Positions 16,768 through 24,049 of a stretch of 37,851 nucleotides of DNA are shown in pieces. The DNA is taken from contig JACOTZ010000262.1 of NCBI GenBank assembly GCA_016178155.1, positions 1 to 37,851 of the forward strand, read 5' to 3'. Numbering within the stretch: position 1 is the first letter of the stretch; the number at the start of each line of letters is the position of its first letter. This DNA is from Acidobacteriota bacterium (lineage in GTDB: Bacteria; Acidobacteriota; Terriglobia; Bryobacterales; Bryobacteraceae). The notes below the pieces were generated by a model that did no database searches, was not told the origin of the DNA, and saw nothing but the letters and a program-made list of their open reading frames with translations. A program made the translations under genes and the position numbers.

Positions 16768-17667
16768 CTAGCCGGCCTTCTCCGATTGTAAGGCTTTGCT
16801 CAGCATGCCTCCGGCGGCCGCGAGCCTCCGCTCCGCTTCTTCGCGGCCGACGCCGAGCCGCGCCATCACCACGGCCGCCTTTACCTGTTTGGTCTCGTCA
16901 ACCAGCGCCGCCGCCCGCTCGTAGCTCACGCCCGCGATCTCCGCCACGATCCGCGCCGCCCGGTCGCGCAGCTTCTCGTTGCGCGGCTGCACGTTCACCA
17001 TGAGGTTGCCACAAACGTATCCAAGGCGAATCATCGTGCCGGTGCTGATCATGTTCAGCACGAGCTTGGTGGCCGTGCCAGCCTTCATGCGGGTCGAGCC
17101 GGTCACGACCTCTGGCCCGACGAGCAGCTCGATGGGCAGGTCCACCGCCCGGGACAGCTCCGAGTCGGGTGTGCAACTTATGCCCACGGTCAACGCGCCC
17201 AGCTCGCGTGCCTGGCGGATGGCGCCGAGCACGTAGGGCGTGCGCCCGCTGGCGGCGATTCCCGTCAAGGCATCCTTCGGGCCGAAGCCCCGCTCAATCA
17301 GGTCGCGCGCTCCGGCGGCGGGATCGTCCTCCGAGGCCTCGGTGGCGCGCGCCAGGGCTTTCTCGCCGCCGGCCAGGATGCCCTGCACTAGATCGTGGTG
17401 TACGTTGTAGGTCGGCGGACACTCGGCGGCGTCCAGCACCCCCAGCCGGCCGCTGGTGCCTGCGCCGATGTAGAACAACCGCCCACCGCACTCAAGGCGC
17501 TCGACGATGGCGTCCACTGCCCGGGCGATTGCTGGAATTTCACGCCCGACCGCGGCCGCCACTTTCGCGTCCTCGGCATTAATCACGCGCAGCAGTTCAT
17601 CGGTTGACAGTGTGTCGATGGAGGCGGATTGAGGGTTGCGCTGCTCGGTGAGCAGATGGCGGAACAT
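16768..17667 (-). CDS. murQ: N-acetylmuramic acid 6-phosphate etherase MurQ
   Basis: A 299-residue SIS-fold enzyme that cleaves the lactyl ether of MurNAc-6-phosphate to give GlcNAc-6-phosphate and lactate during peptidoglycan recycling. The signature GAGTSGRLGVLDAAECPPT is at about residues 68-86. Acidic residues Glu82 and Glu113 match the catalytic pair known in E. coli (Glu83, Glu114). The block VTGSTRMKAGTATKLVLN is also typical. The C-terminal part (about 240-295) is the small helical domain of the family. It heads a minus-strand operon with murA and the rhodanese. No MurNAc kinase or permease gene is adjacent. Confidence 0.96.
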   Translation of the reverse strand: MFRHLLTEQRNPQSASIDTLSTDELLRVINAEDAKVAAAVGREIPAIARAVDAIVERLECGGRLFYIGAGTSGRLGVLDAAECPPTYNVHHDLVQGILAGGEKALARATEASEDDPAAGARDLIERGFGPKDALTGIAASGRTPYVLGAIRQARELGALTVGISCTPDSELSRAVDLPIELLVGPEVVTGSTRMKAGTATKLVLNMISTGTMIRLGYVCGNLMVNVQPRNEKLRDRAARIVAEIAGVSYERAAALVDETKQVKAAVVMARLGVGREEAERRLAAAGGMLSKALQSEKAG

Positions 17668-17817
17668 GGAACCACGATTCTACCGCGCGGGCCGTATGAG
17701 CCATGGGCGCCGAAACGCATCTCGTGCGCGGGGCAGGGGCAGACCCCCCCTCCATGCTTTAAGCCAGTCCGGGGACAGCGGTGCAATCAGGCAGGTACCG
17801 ACGTATGAAACATCCGC

Positions 17818-17857
17818 GGGGTTATTAACCCCCGGCGGGTAAAGAAAAGCGCCCGCC
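17818..17857. terminator. Two adjacent inverted repeats between erpA and murQ
   Basis: GGGGTTA (17818-17824) and TAACCCC (17826-17832) form a nearly perfect 15-bp palindrome. Directly beside it, GGCGGG (17834-17839) pairs with CCCGCC (17852-17857). They lie downstream of the erpA stop and upstream of murQ, both on the minus strand. No T-run follows on that strand, so they may be a weak terminator for erpA. The AT-cored palindrome could instead be a protein-binding site upstream of murQ. Confidence 0.4.
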
Positions 17858-17899
17858 AGCCGTCTTCGGCGGAGGGGTGCATCCTGGCATTTGAGACAT

Positions 17900-18223
17900 T
17901 CAGGCGTTGAACGAGCTGCCGCACCCGCACGTGGACTTCACGTTGGGGTTATTGAACTTGAAACCGGAGCCCTCGAGGGTCTCGACGTAATCCACTTCGG
18001 CGCCTTCCAGGTAGAGCAGGCTAGCCTGGTCGACGAAGACCTTCAAACCATTGAAGCTGTAGGTCTTGTCGAGCAACCCAGGGCTGCTTTCGAATGCCAT
18101 TGAGTAGGTGAAACCCGAGCAGCCGCCACCGACGACCGCGATGCGCAGCCCGGCCGGCTTCGGATCCTGCGTGTCGAGGATCTCCTGCACCTTCGAAACC
18201 GCGTTCTCTGTCAACTGAATCAT
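17900..18223 (-). CDS. erpA: Iron-sulfur cluster insertion protein, ErpA/IscA A-type carrier
   Basis: A 107-residue A-type carrier that delivers Fe-S clusters to apoproteins in the cytoplasm. The three cluster-ligand cysteines are present: Cys35 in GGGCSGFTYSM and the C-terminal pair Cys99/Cys101 (STCGCGSSF). I chose ATG 18223 because GGAGGG lies 10 bases before it and the protein then starts like its relatives (MIQLTENAV); a longer frame to 18286 is open but not family-like. It stands alone, with its own candidate promoter. ErpA, IscA and SufA cannot be separated safely by eye; the symbol is the best fit for a stand-alone gene. Confidence 0.9.
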   Translation of the reverse strand: MIQLTENAVSKVQEILDTQDPKPAGLRIAVVGGGCSGFTYSMAFESSPGLLDKTYSFNGLKVFVDQASLLYLEGAEVDYVETLEGSGFKFNNPNVKSTCGCGSSFNA

Positions 18224-18565
18224 GCGCCCAAACCCTCCGGGAAATGGATTGCTTCCATTGTAATGCACTGATACCCCGGTATCCACTTGCCGGTACCGAG
18301 TTATCCACCTGATGGATGCCGGGGGTGCTTTGCGGGATGCAGAAACCCGAGCTCGGCTCTTTGGGGCGGGAGGCGACTTTCAGCGGGAGTTGGGAATCTG
18401 TTATGTTGAGGATCTATGTGCCTGAGAACGCCCGAGGCCATCTCCCGTGCCGCCCGAGCCCGGCAGAATGGATGCGGGGCCGGTCAGGCTCCGGTTTCGG
18501 GCGACACCGGGAGAGAGCCCGTAAATCATTGGAACCGTTGAACCCAGTGGCACGTCGCATTGGAT
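18224..18565. other. Divergent intergenic region between erpA and the sigma factor
   Basis: A 342-bp region between two divergently read genes. Near erpA it holds a candidate promoter (18257-18285), the palindrome GATACC-CC-GGTATC (18270-18283), a second palindrome CGGTACCG (18291-18298) and a single DnaA-box-like TTATCCACC (18301-18309). Toward the sigma gene, I see no clear promoter; TTGGGA near 18390 has no good partner. No gene is supported in the region. Confidence 0.5.
18257..18285 (-). promoter_or_regulatory. Candidate erpA promoter with overlapping palindrome
   Basis: On the minus strand, TACAAT (18262-18257) is a good -10 box. Seventeen bases upstream lies TGGATA (18285-18280), a weak -35 box. 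The perfect inverted repeat GATACC-CC-GGTATC (18270-18283) sits across the spacer and -35, where a repressor could block RNA polymerase. The leader to the erpA ATG would be about 27 bases and includes GGAGGG. Confidence 0.4.
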
Positions 18566-19246
18566 ATGAACAGCTTGAGCGGCGTGCTAACCTTCCCCGC
18601 TTCCGGCGAAAACACTCAGGCCGAGAAAACTCAGGCAAAGAAACGAGTGGATCACCGAAACTCTGAGGAAGCGGCGCTCGTCAGGCGCGTCCAGGCCAGA
18701 GACGAAATGGCGTTCCGCGAAATCGTGGAGCGCTACCAGGCGAAGGTCTTCTCGATCATCTACGGCATTTTGCGCAACCACAACGACGCCGAGGACATTG
18801 CGCAACAGGTCTTCGCCAAGATCTACTTTTCGATTCAGAACTTTGACTTCCGCAGCTCGCTGCTCACCTGGATCTACAAGATTACGGTCAATGAATGCTA
18901 CGATTACCTGCGCAAGAAGCGGGTACGTAAGCTCGTCTACGAGAGCGACTTCTCGGAGGACGATGCGCTTTTGATGGAGAATTCCGAAGCTGCGATGGAG
19001 CAGCGCCCGGGCGCGGATACGACGCTGGAGAAGCGCGATCTCGTGCTCAAGCTACTGTCAAAGGTGTCGGAAGAGGACCGGACCCTGATCCTCCTGAAGG
19101 AGGTGGAGGGTCACTCCGTGGAGGAACTGGCGCAGATGACGGGAATGAACGAGAATACGATTAAGGTCAAGCTCTTTCGCACCCGTCAGAAACTGCTCAA
19201 GGCGGCGCAGCGGCTCAGCCGCGGAAGCGGGCTGCTGACGGCGTGA
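18566..19246 (+). CDS. ECF-type RNA polymerase sigma factor
   Basis: A sigma factor of about 226 residues. Region 2 spans about 40-105 (FREIVERYQAKVFSIIYGIL...DAEDIAQQVF, then LLTWIYKITVNECYDYLR). Region 4 spans about 160-215 (EEDRTLILLKEVEGHSVEELAQM, helix-turn-helix to KVKLFRTRQKLL). Region 3 is absent, as in ECF sigmas, and the linker between is acidic. The N-terminus has a Lys/Gln-rich extension of about 30 residues. ATG 18566 is preferred over TTG 18560; neither has a strong Shine-Dalgarno. It is followed by a zinc-finger anti-sigma gene and a CpxP/Spy-like gene, suggesting an envelope-stress regulon under its own control. The target promoter sequence is unknown. Confidence 0.93.
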   Translation: MNSLSGVLTFPASGENTQAEKTQAKKRVDHRNSEEAALVRRVQARDEMAFREIVERYQAKVFSIIYGILRNHNDAEDIAQQVFAKIYFSIQNFDFRSSLLTWIYKITVNECYDYLRKKRVRKLVYESDFSEDDALLMENSEAAMEQRPGADTTLEKRDLVLKLLSKVSEEDRTLILLKEVEGHSVEELAQMTGMNENTIKVKLFRTRQKLLKAAQRLSRGSGLLTA

Positions 19247-19346
19247 AATGGCGGCCTGAGGAATGAAGGCGAGGGAGACAGCCGTTGCCTCGTGAGACGA
19301 AAGCGAACATAGATTCGCGAGCGTTGTGAGTTTTGGGGAAGAAGCC

Positions 19347-19802
19347 ATGCATGAGCCTGTGAAAGGGAACCTCGAAGCGTACCTGCAGGGTGGCAGTCTG
19401 CCGCCTGTGGAAGAGCACTTGAAGCAGTGCCTGTCGTGCCGCGAGAAGGTGGCGGCGATGAAAGCTCAGCAGCCGTTGCTGCGCGCCGTGAAGACGAGCG
19501 ACAATATCGACCCCCGACCCGGGTTTTATTCCAGGGTGATAACCCGAATTGAGAGCCAGGCCAGACCTTCGGTCTGGAGTCTCTTCGGCGAATCCCCGTT
19601 TGCGAAGCATCTCGCTTACGCATCTTTCAGCTTCGTAGTCCTGTTCGGTTCGTATTTCGTATCCTCGACCATGCCCCGGGACCTGAGCCAAACGGCGCCC
19701 GAAGCAATTATGGCCAGTGCCGACTCCGAGGTCGTCGTCGGTGACAATCCCGAGCGGGACAGGGAGACTCTGCTGGTAACGCTCGCCACCTACGAAGAGT
19801 AA
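19347..19802 (+). CDS. Membrane anti-sigma factor with zinc-finger motif
   Basis: A protein of about 151 residues. The N-terminal domain carries HLKQCLSC, the H-x3-C-x2-C part of the ZAS anti-sigma motif, with the upstream His2 a possible fourth ligand. One membrane helix follows (about 88-106, FVVLFGSYFV), then an acidic outer segment of about 40 residues. Such proteins hold the ECF sigma at the membrane until a signal releases it. I prefer ATG 19347, which has GGGGAA eight bases before it, over GTG 19326. It lies 100 bp after the sigma gene and 6 bp before the next gene. Role inferred from motif and position. Confidence 0.82.
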   Translation: MHEPVKGNLEAYLQGGSLPPVEEHLKQCLSCREKVAAMKAQQPLLRAVKTSDNIDPRPGFYSRVITRIESQARPSVWSLFGESPFAKHLAYASFSFVVLFGSYFVSSTMPRDLSQTAPEAIMASADSEVVVGDNPERDRETLLVTLATYEE

Positions 19803-19808
19803 TTCGAC

Positions 19809-20189
19809 ATGAATCGCGCTCTGTGGCAGAACCCGCGCATTGTGTCGACTTTTCTCTTCGTGTTTCTGTCCGGCGCCGTGGCCGGTGCGATCACCATGCG
19901 CTTCGGTTTTCCGATTGAGCGGCACCGGCAGGGACCCTACTGGAGCGAAGGCGGGCGCGACATTTCGCTGCAGCGGTTCAAGAAAGAATTGAACCTCACC
20001 CCCTCCCAGGCAGCGGAGATCGAGCTGGTACTCGATGATTTCGTGAAATACTACCAGACTCTGCAGGCGCAGATGGACGACGTCCGCTCGACCGGCAAGA
20101 ACCGCATCACGCGTCTTCTCAACGAGGAGCAGAAGCTCAAATTCGAGCACATGATGACGGAACTGCAAGCACGCCAACAGCTCCGCTGA
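19809..20189 (+). CDS. Membrane-anchored periplasmic CpxP/Spy-like protein
   Basis: A 126-residue protein with an N-terminal membrane helix (about 12-30) and a mostly helical, charged domain facing the periplasm. The segment LNLTPSQAAEIELVLDDF contains the LTxxQ motif typical of the Spy/CpxP and periplasmic heavy-metal sensor group, followed by a second long helix (LLNEEQKLKFEHMM). Proteins of this fold act as periplasmic chaperones or stress sensors. It is the third gene of the sigma/anti-sigma unit, so it could modulate the anti-sigma factor or be part of its output. The usual second LTxxQ is changed to LNEEQ. Confidence 0.72.
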   Translation: MNRALWQNPRIVSTFLFVFLSGAVAGAITMRFGFPIERHRQGPYWSEGGRDISLQRFKKELNLTPSQAAEIELVLDDFVKYYQTLQAQMDDVRSTGKNRITRLLNEEQKLKFEHMMTELQARQQLR

Positions 20190-20300
20190 GCGGAGACGAC
20201 CTCTTTCCCAACAAAACGCACCGCGTGCTCTGCAACGCTGCCGGGCCGCGAGCGTGAGCGAGCGGGTGGGAGGCGCGAGCAGGATTTTTGCGCCAGGAAA

Positions 20301-20316
20301 CCGCTAGCGCTAGCGG
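20301..20316. terminator. 16-bp perfect palindrome across a stop codon
   Basis: CCGCTAGCGCTAGCGG is its own reverse complement. It includes the stop codon (20310-20312) of the minus-strand copper protein and, on that strand, is followed by TTTCC. It could be a short hairpin terminator for that gene, which converges with the sigma operon, or a protein-binding site. With no spacer the RNA hairpin loop would have to open two to four bases. Confidence 0.4.
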
Positions 20317-21638
20317 GCCTCCGCCGATTGCACCGCCCGCGGCTTCGGCCGTGCGATATCGACCGGATTCATGTCCACGGGGATGGCGAGGTCGACGAAG
20401 CCCGCCAGCATCTCGTCCCAGCTCTGATCGCCCCAGAGAACCTCCGCCTTCGAATCGGGATTGTGCGGATTGTTGGGCGAGTTGTCGTACCAGGCCGTGG
20501 CCTCGAGCTGCGTGCCCTTGGGCAGCAGCAGCGGCTCGTCCAGCAAATATGTCATCTGCCAGTTGAAATCGTATTTCGGTACGCGCAGCAGCATCCGTGT
20601 CTCACCGCCGGGGACAGTCGCGCGGTACTCGAATGCCTTGCCGCGCAGGTGCATGTGCGGGAACAGCGACTGCAGCTTCACGTCTTCGTGCAGCACTACT
20701 CTTGCGTCGACGCGGTGCTCAGCCGCGCCCGGCGGGATGCGGAGGCTCCCGTTCATGATGAACGTGTTGACCACCCGCTCGCGCGGCGGCTCCTTGGAGA
20801 ACACGATGCCCACGCGCGTGCGATCCACGGCCTGCCGGCCATTGGCGGTGTAGTGCATTTGAAAGACGAGGTCGGAGCCCGCTCGCACCAGCCGTCCCTG
20901 CCCCGGCTTCGTGACATATGCGTGCCCCCCAGGCACGTACGTGGAGATCATCTCGTTGGCGCCGGTGAGGCCGTACAGCACACCACGGTCTCCTTGCGAC
21001 GGACGCTGGGATCCCGGCGGCGGGTCGCGGCGCGACGGAACGTACGGCGCGCCCGGCTTCGCCTCCGCCACAAACTTCGATCCGGGGGGCCGCACGAACA
21101 GCACAACGTGGTGCACCACTGAGCGCTTGCCCGGCCGCACTTCGATCTTCTCGATCCACTTGTCTTCGGTGAAGCCGGCCGGCGCCACGAAATACGTGTA
21201 CTCGATCGTGCCGCTCGCCTGCACGGTGTAGTCCGCTTCCATGTCGATCACGACGTCCGGCTCGCCGATGGTCCAGCCCTCGGCGAACTTGACCGGCTTC
21301 GGTGCGTCCTTGGGGTCACCCTCCTTGGCACCGGATTCGGCCCAGCCGGCCAGGGTGTCAATCTCGGCCTGTGTCAGGCGGCGGTCATTGATAAATTTGC
21401 CGACGTGCGGGTCGGCATGCCACGGCGGCATCTTGCGTGTGAGTACCGCTTCGCGGATCGCCTTGGCCCAGGGACGGGTCTCCTTGTAAGTGGTGAACGC
21501 CATTGGCCCGATCTCGCCGGCGCGGTGGCACTCCTGGCAATGCTTCTGGAGGATCGGGAGCACATCTTTGTTGTACGTGGGAGTGGCGGCATACCCGCCG
21601 GCACAAGCGAGGACGCCCAAAGCAAGCGCGCGAACCAT
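20310..21638 (-). CDS. Exported cytochrome c / copper type II monooxygenase-like protein
   Basis: A 442-residue exported protein joining two redox domains. A signal peptide ends near residue 17 (GGYA|ATP). A monoheme cytochrome c domain follows (Cys34, Cys37, His38 in CQECH; Met70 is the likely sixth ligand). The rest resembles copper type II, ascorbate-dependent monooxygenases: His176-His177 (VVHHVVLF), His262 (MHY), His328 and His330 (HMHLRGKAFEYR) and Met410 (SWDEM) match the ligands of the two copper sites of peptidylglycine monooxygenase. With all visible ligands retained it is probably active, the cytochrome perhaps supplying electrons. The substrate is unknown. Such fusions are frequent in Acidobacteria and Planctomycetes. 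It stands alone and converges with the sigma operon. Confidence 0.82.
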   Translation of the reverse strand: MVRALALGVLACAGGYAATPTYNKDVLPILQKHCQECHRAGEIGPMAFTTYKETRPWAKAIREAVLTRKMPPWHADPHVGKFINDRRLTQAEIDTLAGWAESGAKEGDPKDAPKPVKFAEGWTIGEPDVVIDMEADYTVQASGTIEYTYFVAPAGFTEDKWIEKIEVRPGKRSVVHHVVLFVRPPGSKFVAEAKPGAPYVPSRRDPPPGSQRPSQGDRGVLYGLTGANEMISTYVPGGHAYVTKPGQGRLVRAGSDLVFQMHYTANGRQAVDRTRVGIVFSKEPPRERVVNTFIMNGSLRIPPGAAEHRVDARVVLHEDVKLQSLFPHMHLRGKAFEYRATVPGGETRMLLRVPKYDFNWQMTYLLDEPLLLPKGTQLEATAWYDNSPNNPHNPDSKAEVLWGDQSWDEMLAGFVDLAIPVDMNPVDIARPKPRAVQSAEAR

Positions 21639-21837
21639 GATTCCCTCCCGAGACGCGATTCTCCTCAGGATAACAGTTCCGCCGGAAGCTGCGCGCCTGC
21701 GGCAAGCCCGTGCGGGCCAGAACAGGCACGGAACGATACAGGGCTATGGCATCGAGTCTGGATGCCGCCTGAGAAGTTTCCGCAACCCGTTCCGGGGGCC
21801 AGCCTCAGGCGTGAACACAAAAAAGCATCAGCGGACG

Positions 21838-22416
21838 CTAGGCGGCGCTGCCGTTGCCGCCGTGGCCGTCGCCCGCGGTCAGCATTCGGGTCACCGGTGT
21901 GGGAGAGTCGCCGATCTCTTCGAGCGTCTCCATGCCTTTTATGGTCAGGGCAAAACGGCCATTATCCGTGCGGGTGATCCGGCCCGATTCGCGGAGATAC
22001 CAGAGGCTGAGCTCGAGGTGCTCGCGGGCAACGCCGAGCAGGTTTTCCAGCTCGATAATGTTCAAGGCCGGCCGGTCCGGATCGACGATGCGCTTGCTGT
22101 AGAGCAACGAGAGGATCGCCGTGCGCTTCCGCCGCTCCGCCTCGAAGCCCTGGACGGCGCCGGCCTGATCAATGATCCGCCACCGGACGCCGCGCGCGAG
22201 ACCGTGCTCGACGTCGTAGGCGGCGCGCCGCTCCGGGTCGCTCAGAACTTTATAGGCTTCGAGCACGAGCGCAAATTGCTCCTGGTCGCCCGTGTCCTTG
22301 TTGTCCGGGTGATACATCTGGGCGAGCAGCCGGTATACGCGCTGGACCGTCTCCGCCCGCGCGTTCGGGCTGATTTGAAGAACTTCGTAGTAGTCGATAA
22401 ATGAGTCTTGCGCCAC
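21838..22416 (-). CDS. J-domain protein with a distinct C-terminal domain
   Basis: A 192-residue cytoplasmic protein. The N-terminal J domain (about 7-68) has the essential HPD motif (His36-Pro37-Asp38) and should stimulate an Hsp70 ATPase. The Gly/Phe-rich and zinc-finger parts of classical DnaJ are missing. The C-terminal part (about 95-165) is helical and ends in a pattern like a winged helix (LGVAREHLELSLWYLRESGRITRTDNGRFALTI...), suggesting a specialised co-chaperone with its own binding partner. The start is GTG at 22416; GGGA lies about ten bases before it. No dnaK or grpE is nearby. Confidence 0.82.
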   Translation of the reverse strand: MAQDSFIDYYEVLQISPNARAETVQRVYRLLAQMYHPDNKDTGDQEQFALVLEAYKVLSDPERRAAYDVEHGLARGVRWRIIDQAGAVQGFEAERRKRTAILSLLYSKRIVDPDRPALNIIELENLLGVAREHLELSLWYLRESGRITRTDNGRFALTIKGMETLEEIGDSPTPVTRMLTAGDGHGGNGSAA

Positions 22417-22776
22417 TGCGATTGCGTCCCGATCAACGTATCGTCGCTAATCCGGAATCCCGCTAACACTAATATTTCGGTCCCAAGCGACGCGAGGTGT
22501 AGGCAGAGCGCAAAATACATTTACCTGTAACAGGCGATACAGTCTCCACGGCTGCTTCCGGCGTCACGGTTTGATCTGAGGCACTGGCTGTTGTGCTCGT
22601 GCAACACCGGGATGAGCCTGGTGGAACAGGCATTTGCACCCGCGGGGCGGCCAGCCGCCGTTTTCCGCGGCGTCAAGCGAACTTTTGTTCCCGCAGATCG
22701 TCTAGCTCTTCGAACCTGGCGGAGGGGAAAGACTGTTGGTTTGGGTTACCCGCCGGTAACGGCACCGGAGGGTTTC
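22417..22776. other. 360-bp divergent region between J-domain and TPR genes
   Basis: The left part is relatively AT-rich (about 22440-22535) and includes the small inverted repeat CCTGT-A-ACAGG (22524-22534). The right part is GC-rich, with several short hairpins. The frame of the TPR gene is open through most of the right part, but the peptide there is not protein-like and a good ribosome-binding site lies at 22767-22772, so I treat it as leader. No RNA gene or further ORF is supported. Confidence 0.45.
22745..22760 (+). promoter_or_regulatory. Hairpin just before the TPR gene ribosome-binding site
   Basis: GTTACC (22745-22750) pairs with GGTAAC (22755-22760) over the loop CGCC. The stem ends six bases before GGAGGG (22767-22772) and 16 bases before the ATG. 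It could influence access of ribosomes to the message; there is no direct evidence for regulation. Confidence 0.25.
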
Positions 22777-23934
22777 ATGAAACTGGTTTTTCTAACTCTG
22801 ACCTGTGTGATCTGGCTGGCGGCGATGGCAGCCGCCTGTTTCCCGGTTGATGCCTCGCCGGCGGCGCCGGAGGAAACCGACGCCCGACCCAAACGCAAGA
22901 GCGCGGGCGAGCTCAACCGCAAAGCTTTGGAGGCATACAAGGCGGGCGAGTATTCCGTCGCCGAACGGTACGCTCGCCAGGCCGTCGAGGCCCAGAAACC
23001 GGACCAGGACAAAGCAGACTACGGCGCCATTCTCAACAATCTGGCGGTGGTGCTGCAGGCCCGCGGCAACCTGGCGGAAGCCAAGGAAGTGGGCGCCGAA
23101 GCTCTCTCGGCGCAGGAGAGGCTGTTGGGCCGGGACCACCTTGCGCTCGGGCCGACGCTAAACAATATGGCCCTCATCCTGCGCGCTGAAGGCAGGCACT
23201 ATGAAGCACGGGCCCAGCTCGAGCGCGCGCTCCGCATTCAGCGCGGCTCGCACCTGACGGCGAACGTCTCGGTTGCCATTACACTGCACAACCTCGGCTC
23301 GGTGTACTTCGAGCAGGGACAACAGACGATGGCGCGCCGCTATTTTGACGAAGCGGTCGAGATCATCGAGCAGCGCCTGGGGCCGAACGCGCAGGAACTC
23401 GCGGCTACGCTTGGGTATCTGGGGAGGATCGCGCTCGACCGCGGCGACCGGGACACTGCCGAACGCCTCTTCGCCCGAGCGCTTGAGATCCGCGTCGCCG
23501 CCCTCGGGCCCAGGCATCCCAGGGTCGCCCTTTGCTGGTCCGACATGGGCGAATTGCATCGCACTGCACGTGATTTCGTGCGCGCCGAAGCCGCGCTCAC
23601 AAAAGCCGCGGCAATTCTCGATGATCGTCTCGGCCGAGATCATCCCTTTTCCACATCCACGTTGCTTCAGTTGGCCGCGCTTTACGAGCAGACGGAGCGC
23701 GCGCGCGAAGCCATCTCCTGTTACCGGCGCGTGATCGACATTCTCGATCGGGCACTTGGCCCCGGCAATCCCCGCGTGGCAAACGTACTCGATGGTTATG
23801 CCCGCCTGCTGCGCAAGAACGGACGGAAGAAGGAAGCCGAGGCAGCGGAGCGCCGCGCCGGCCGCCTGCGCGAGGATAATCCCGGGTTTCTACACACGCG
23901 CCACACGATCGACGTCAGTTCGTTCCGGAACTGA
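22777..23934 (+). CDS. Exported tetratricopeptide-repeat protein, kinesin-light-chain type
   Basis: A 385-residue protein with a signal sequence (about 1-22; AAMAAACF might be a poor lipobox, so a lipoprotein is possible but doubtful). After it come roughly seven TPR units of about 42 residues, the spacing of the kinesin-light-chain subtype, with repeating phrases such as ILNNLAVVLQARGNLAEA, TLNNMALILRAEGRHYEA and TLHNLGSVYFEQGQ. TPR arrays bind partner proteins; no catalytic domain is attached. The start is fixed by GGAGGG five bases before ATG 22777. The neighbours give no functional clue. Confidence 0.82.
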   Translation: MKLVFLTLTCVIWLAAMAAACFPVDASPAAPEETDARPKRKSAGELNRKALEAYKAGEYSVAERYARQAVEAQKPDQDKADYGAILNNLAVVLQARGNLAEAKEVGAEALSAQERLLGRDHLALGPTLNNMALILRAEGRHYEARAQLERALRIQRGSHLTANVSVAITLHNLGSVYFEQGQQTMARRYFDEAVEIIEQRLGPNAQELAATLGYLGRIALDRGDRDTAERLFARALEIRVAALGPRHPRVALCWSDMGELHRTARDFVRAEAALTKAAAILDDRLGRDHPFSTSTLLQLAALYEQTERAREAISCYRRVIDILDRALGPGNPRVANVLDGYARLLRKNGRKKEAEAAERRAGRLREDNPGFLHTRHTIDVSSFRN

Positions 23935-24049
23935 TGGGAACCGGCGCGGGCCCGTGCGAGTTTCCACTCGGCGGCGTGCGAGCGGCCGCGGCCCGGCGGA
24001 GGGTGTCTACGGTGTTCCGCGCCGCCCGTTATCCTGAAAGCGGAGCCGC

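Noticed and set aside
18301-18309. DnaA-box-like TTATCCACC as a sign of a replication origin
   Set aside because: A single imperfect box without others, without an AT-rich unwinding region and without dnaA or other origin genes nearby.
18388-18416. GGAAT...TCTATG as an ECF-type autoregulated promoter of the sigma gene
   Set aside because: The -35 is only partly like the GGAAC consensus, spacing is short, and the start would be about 150 bases from the gene; too weak to call.
20220-20285. GCGAGCGTGAGCGAGCG stretch as a REP or CRISPR-like repeat
   Set aside because: Only short imperfect internal repetition, no spacer pattern and no second copy in the window.
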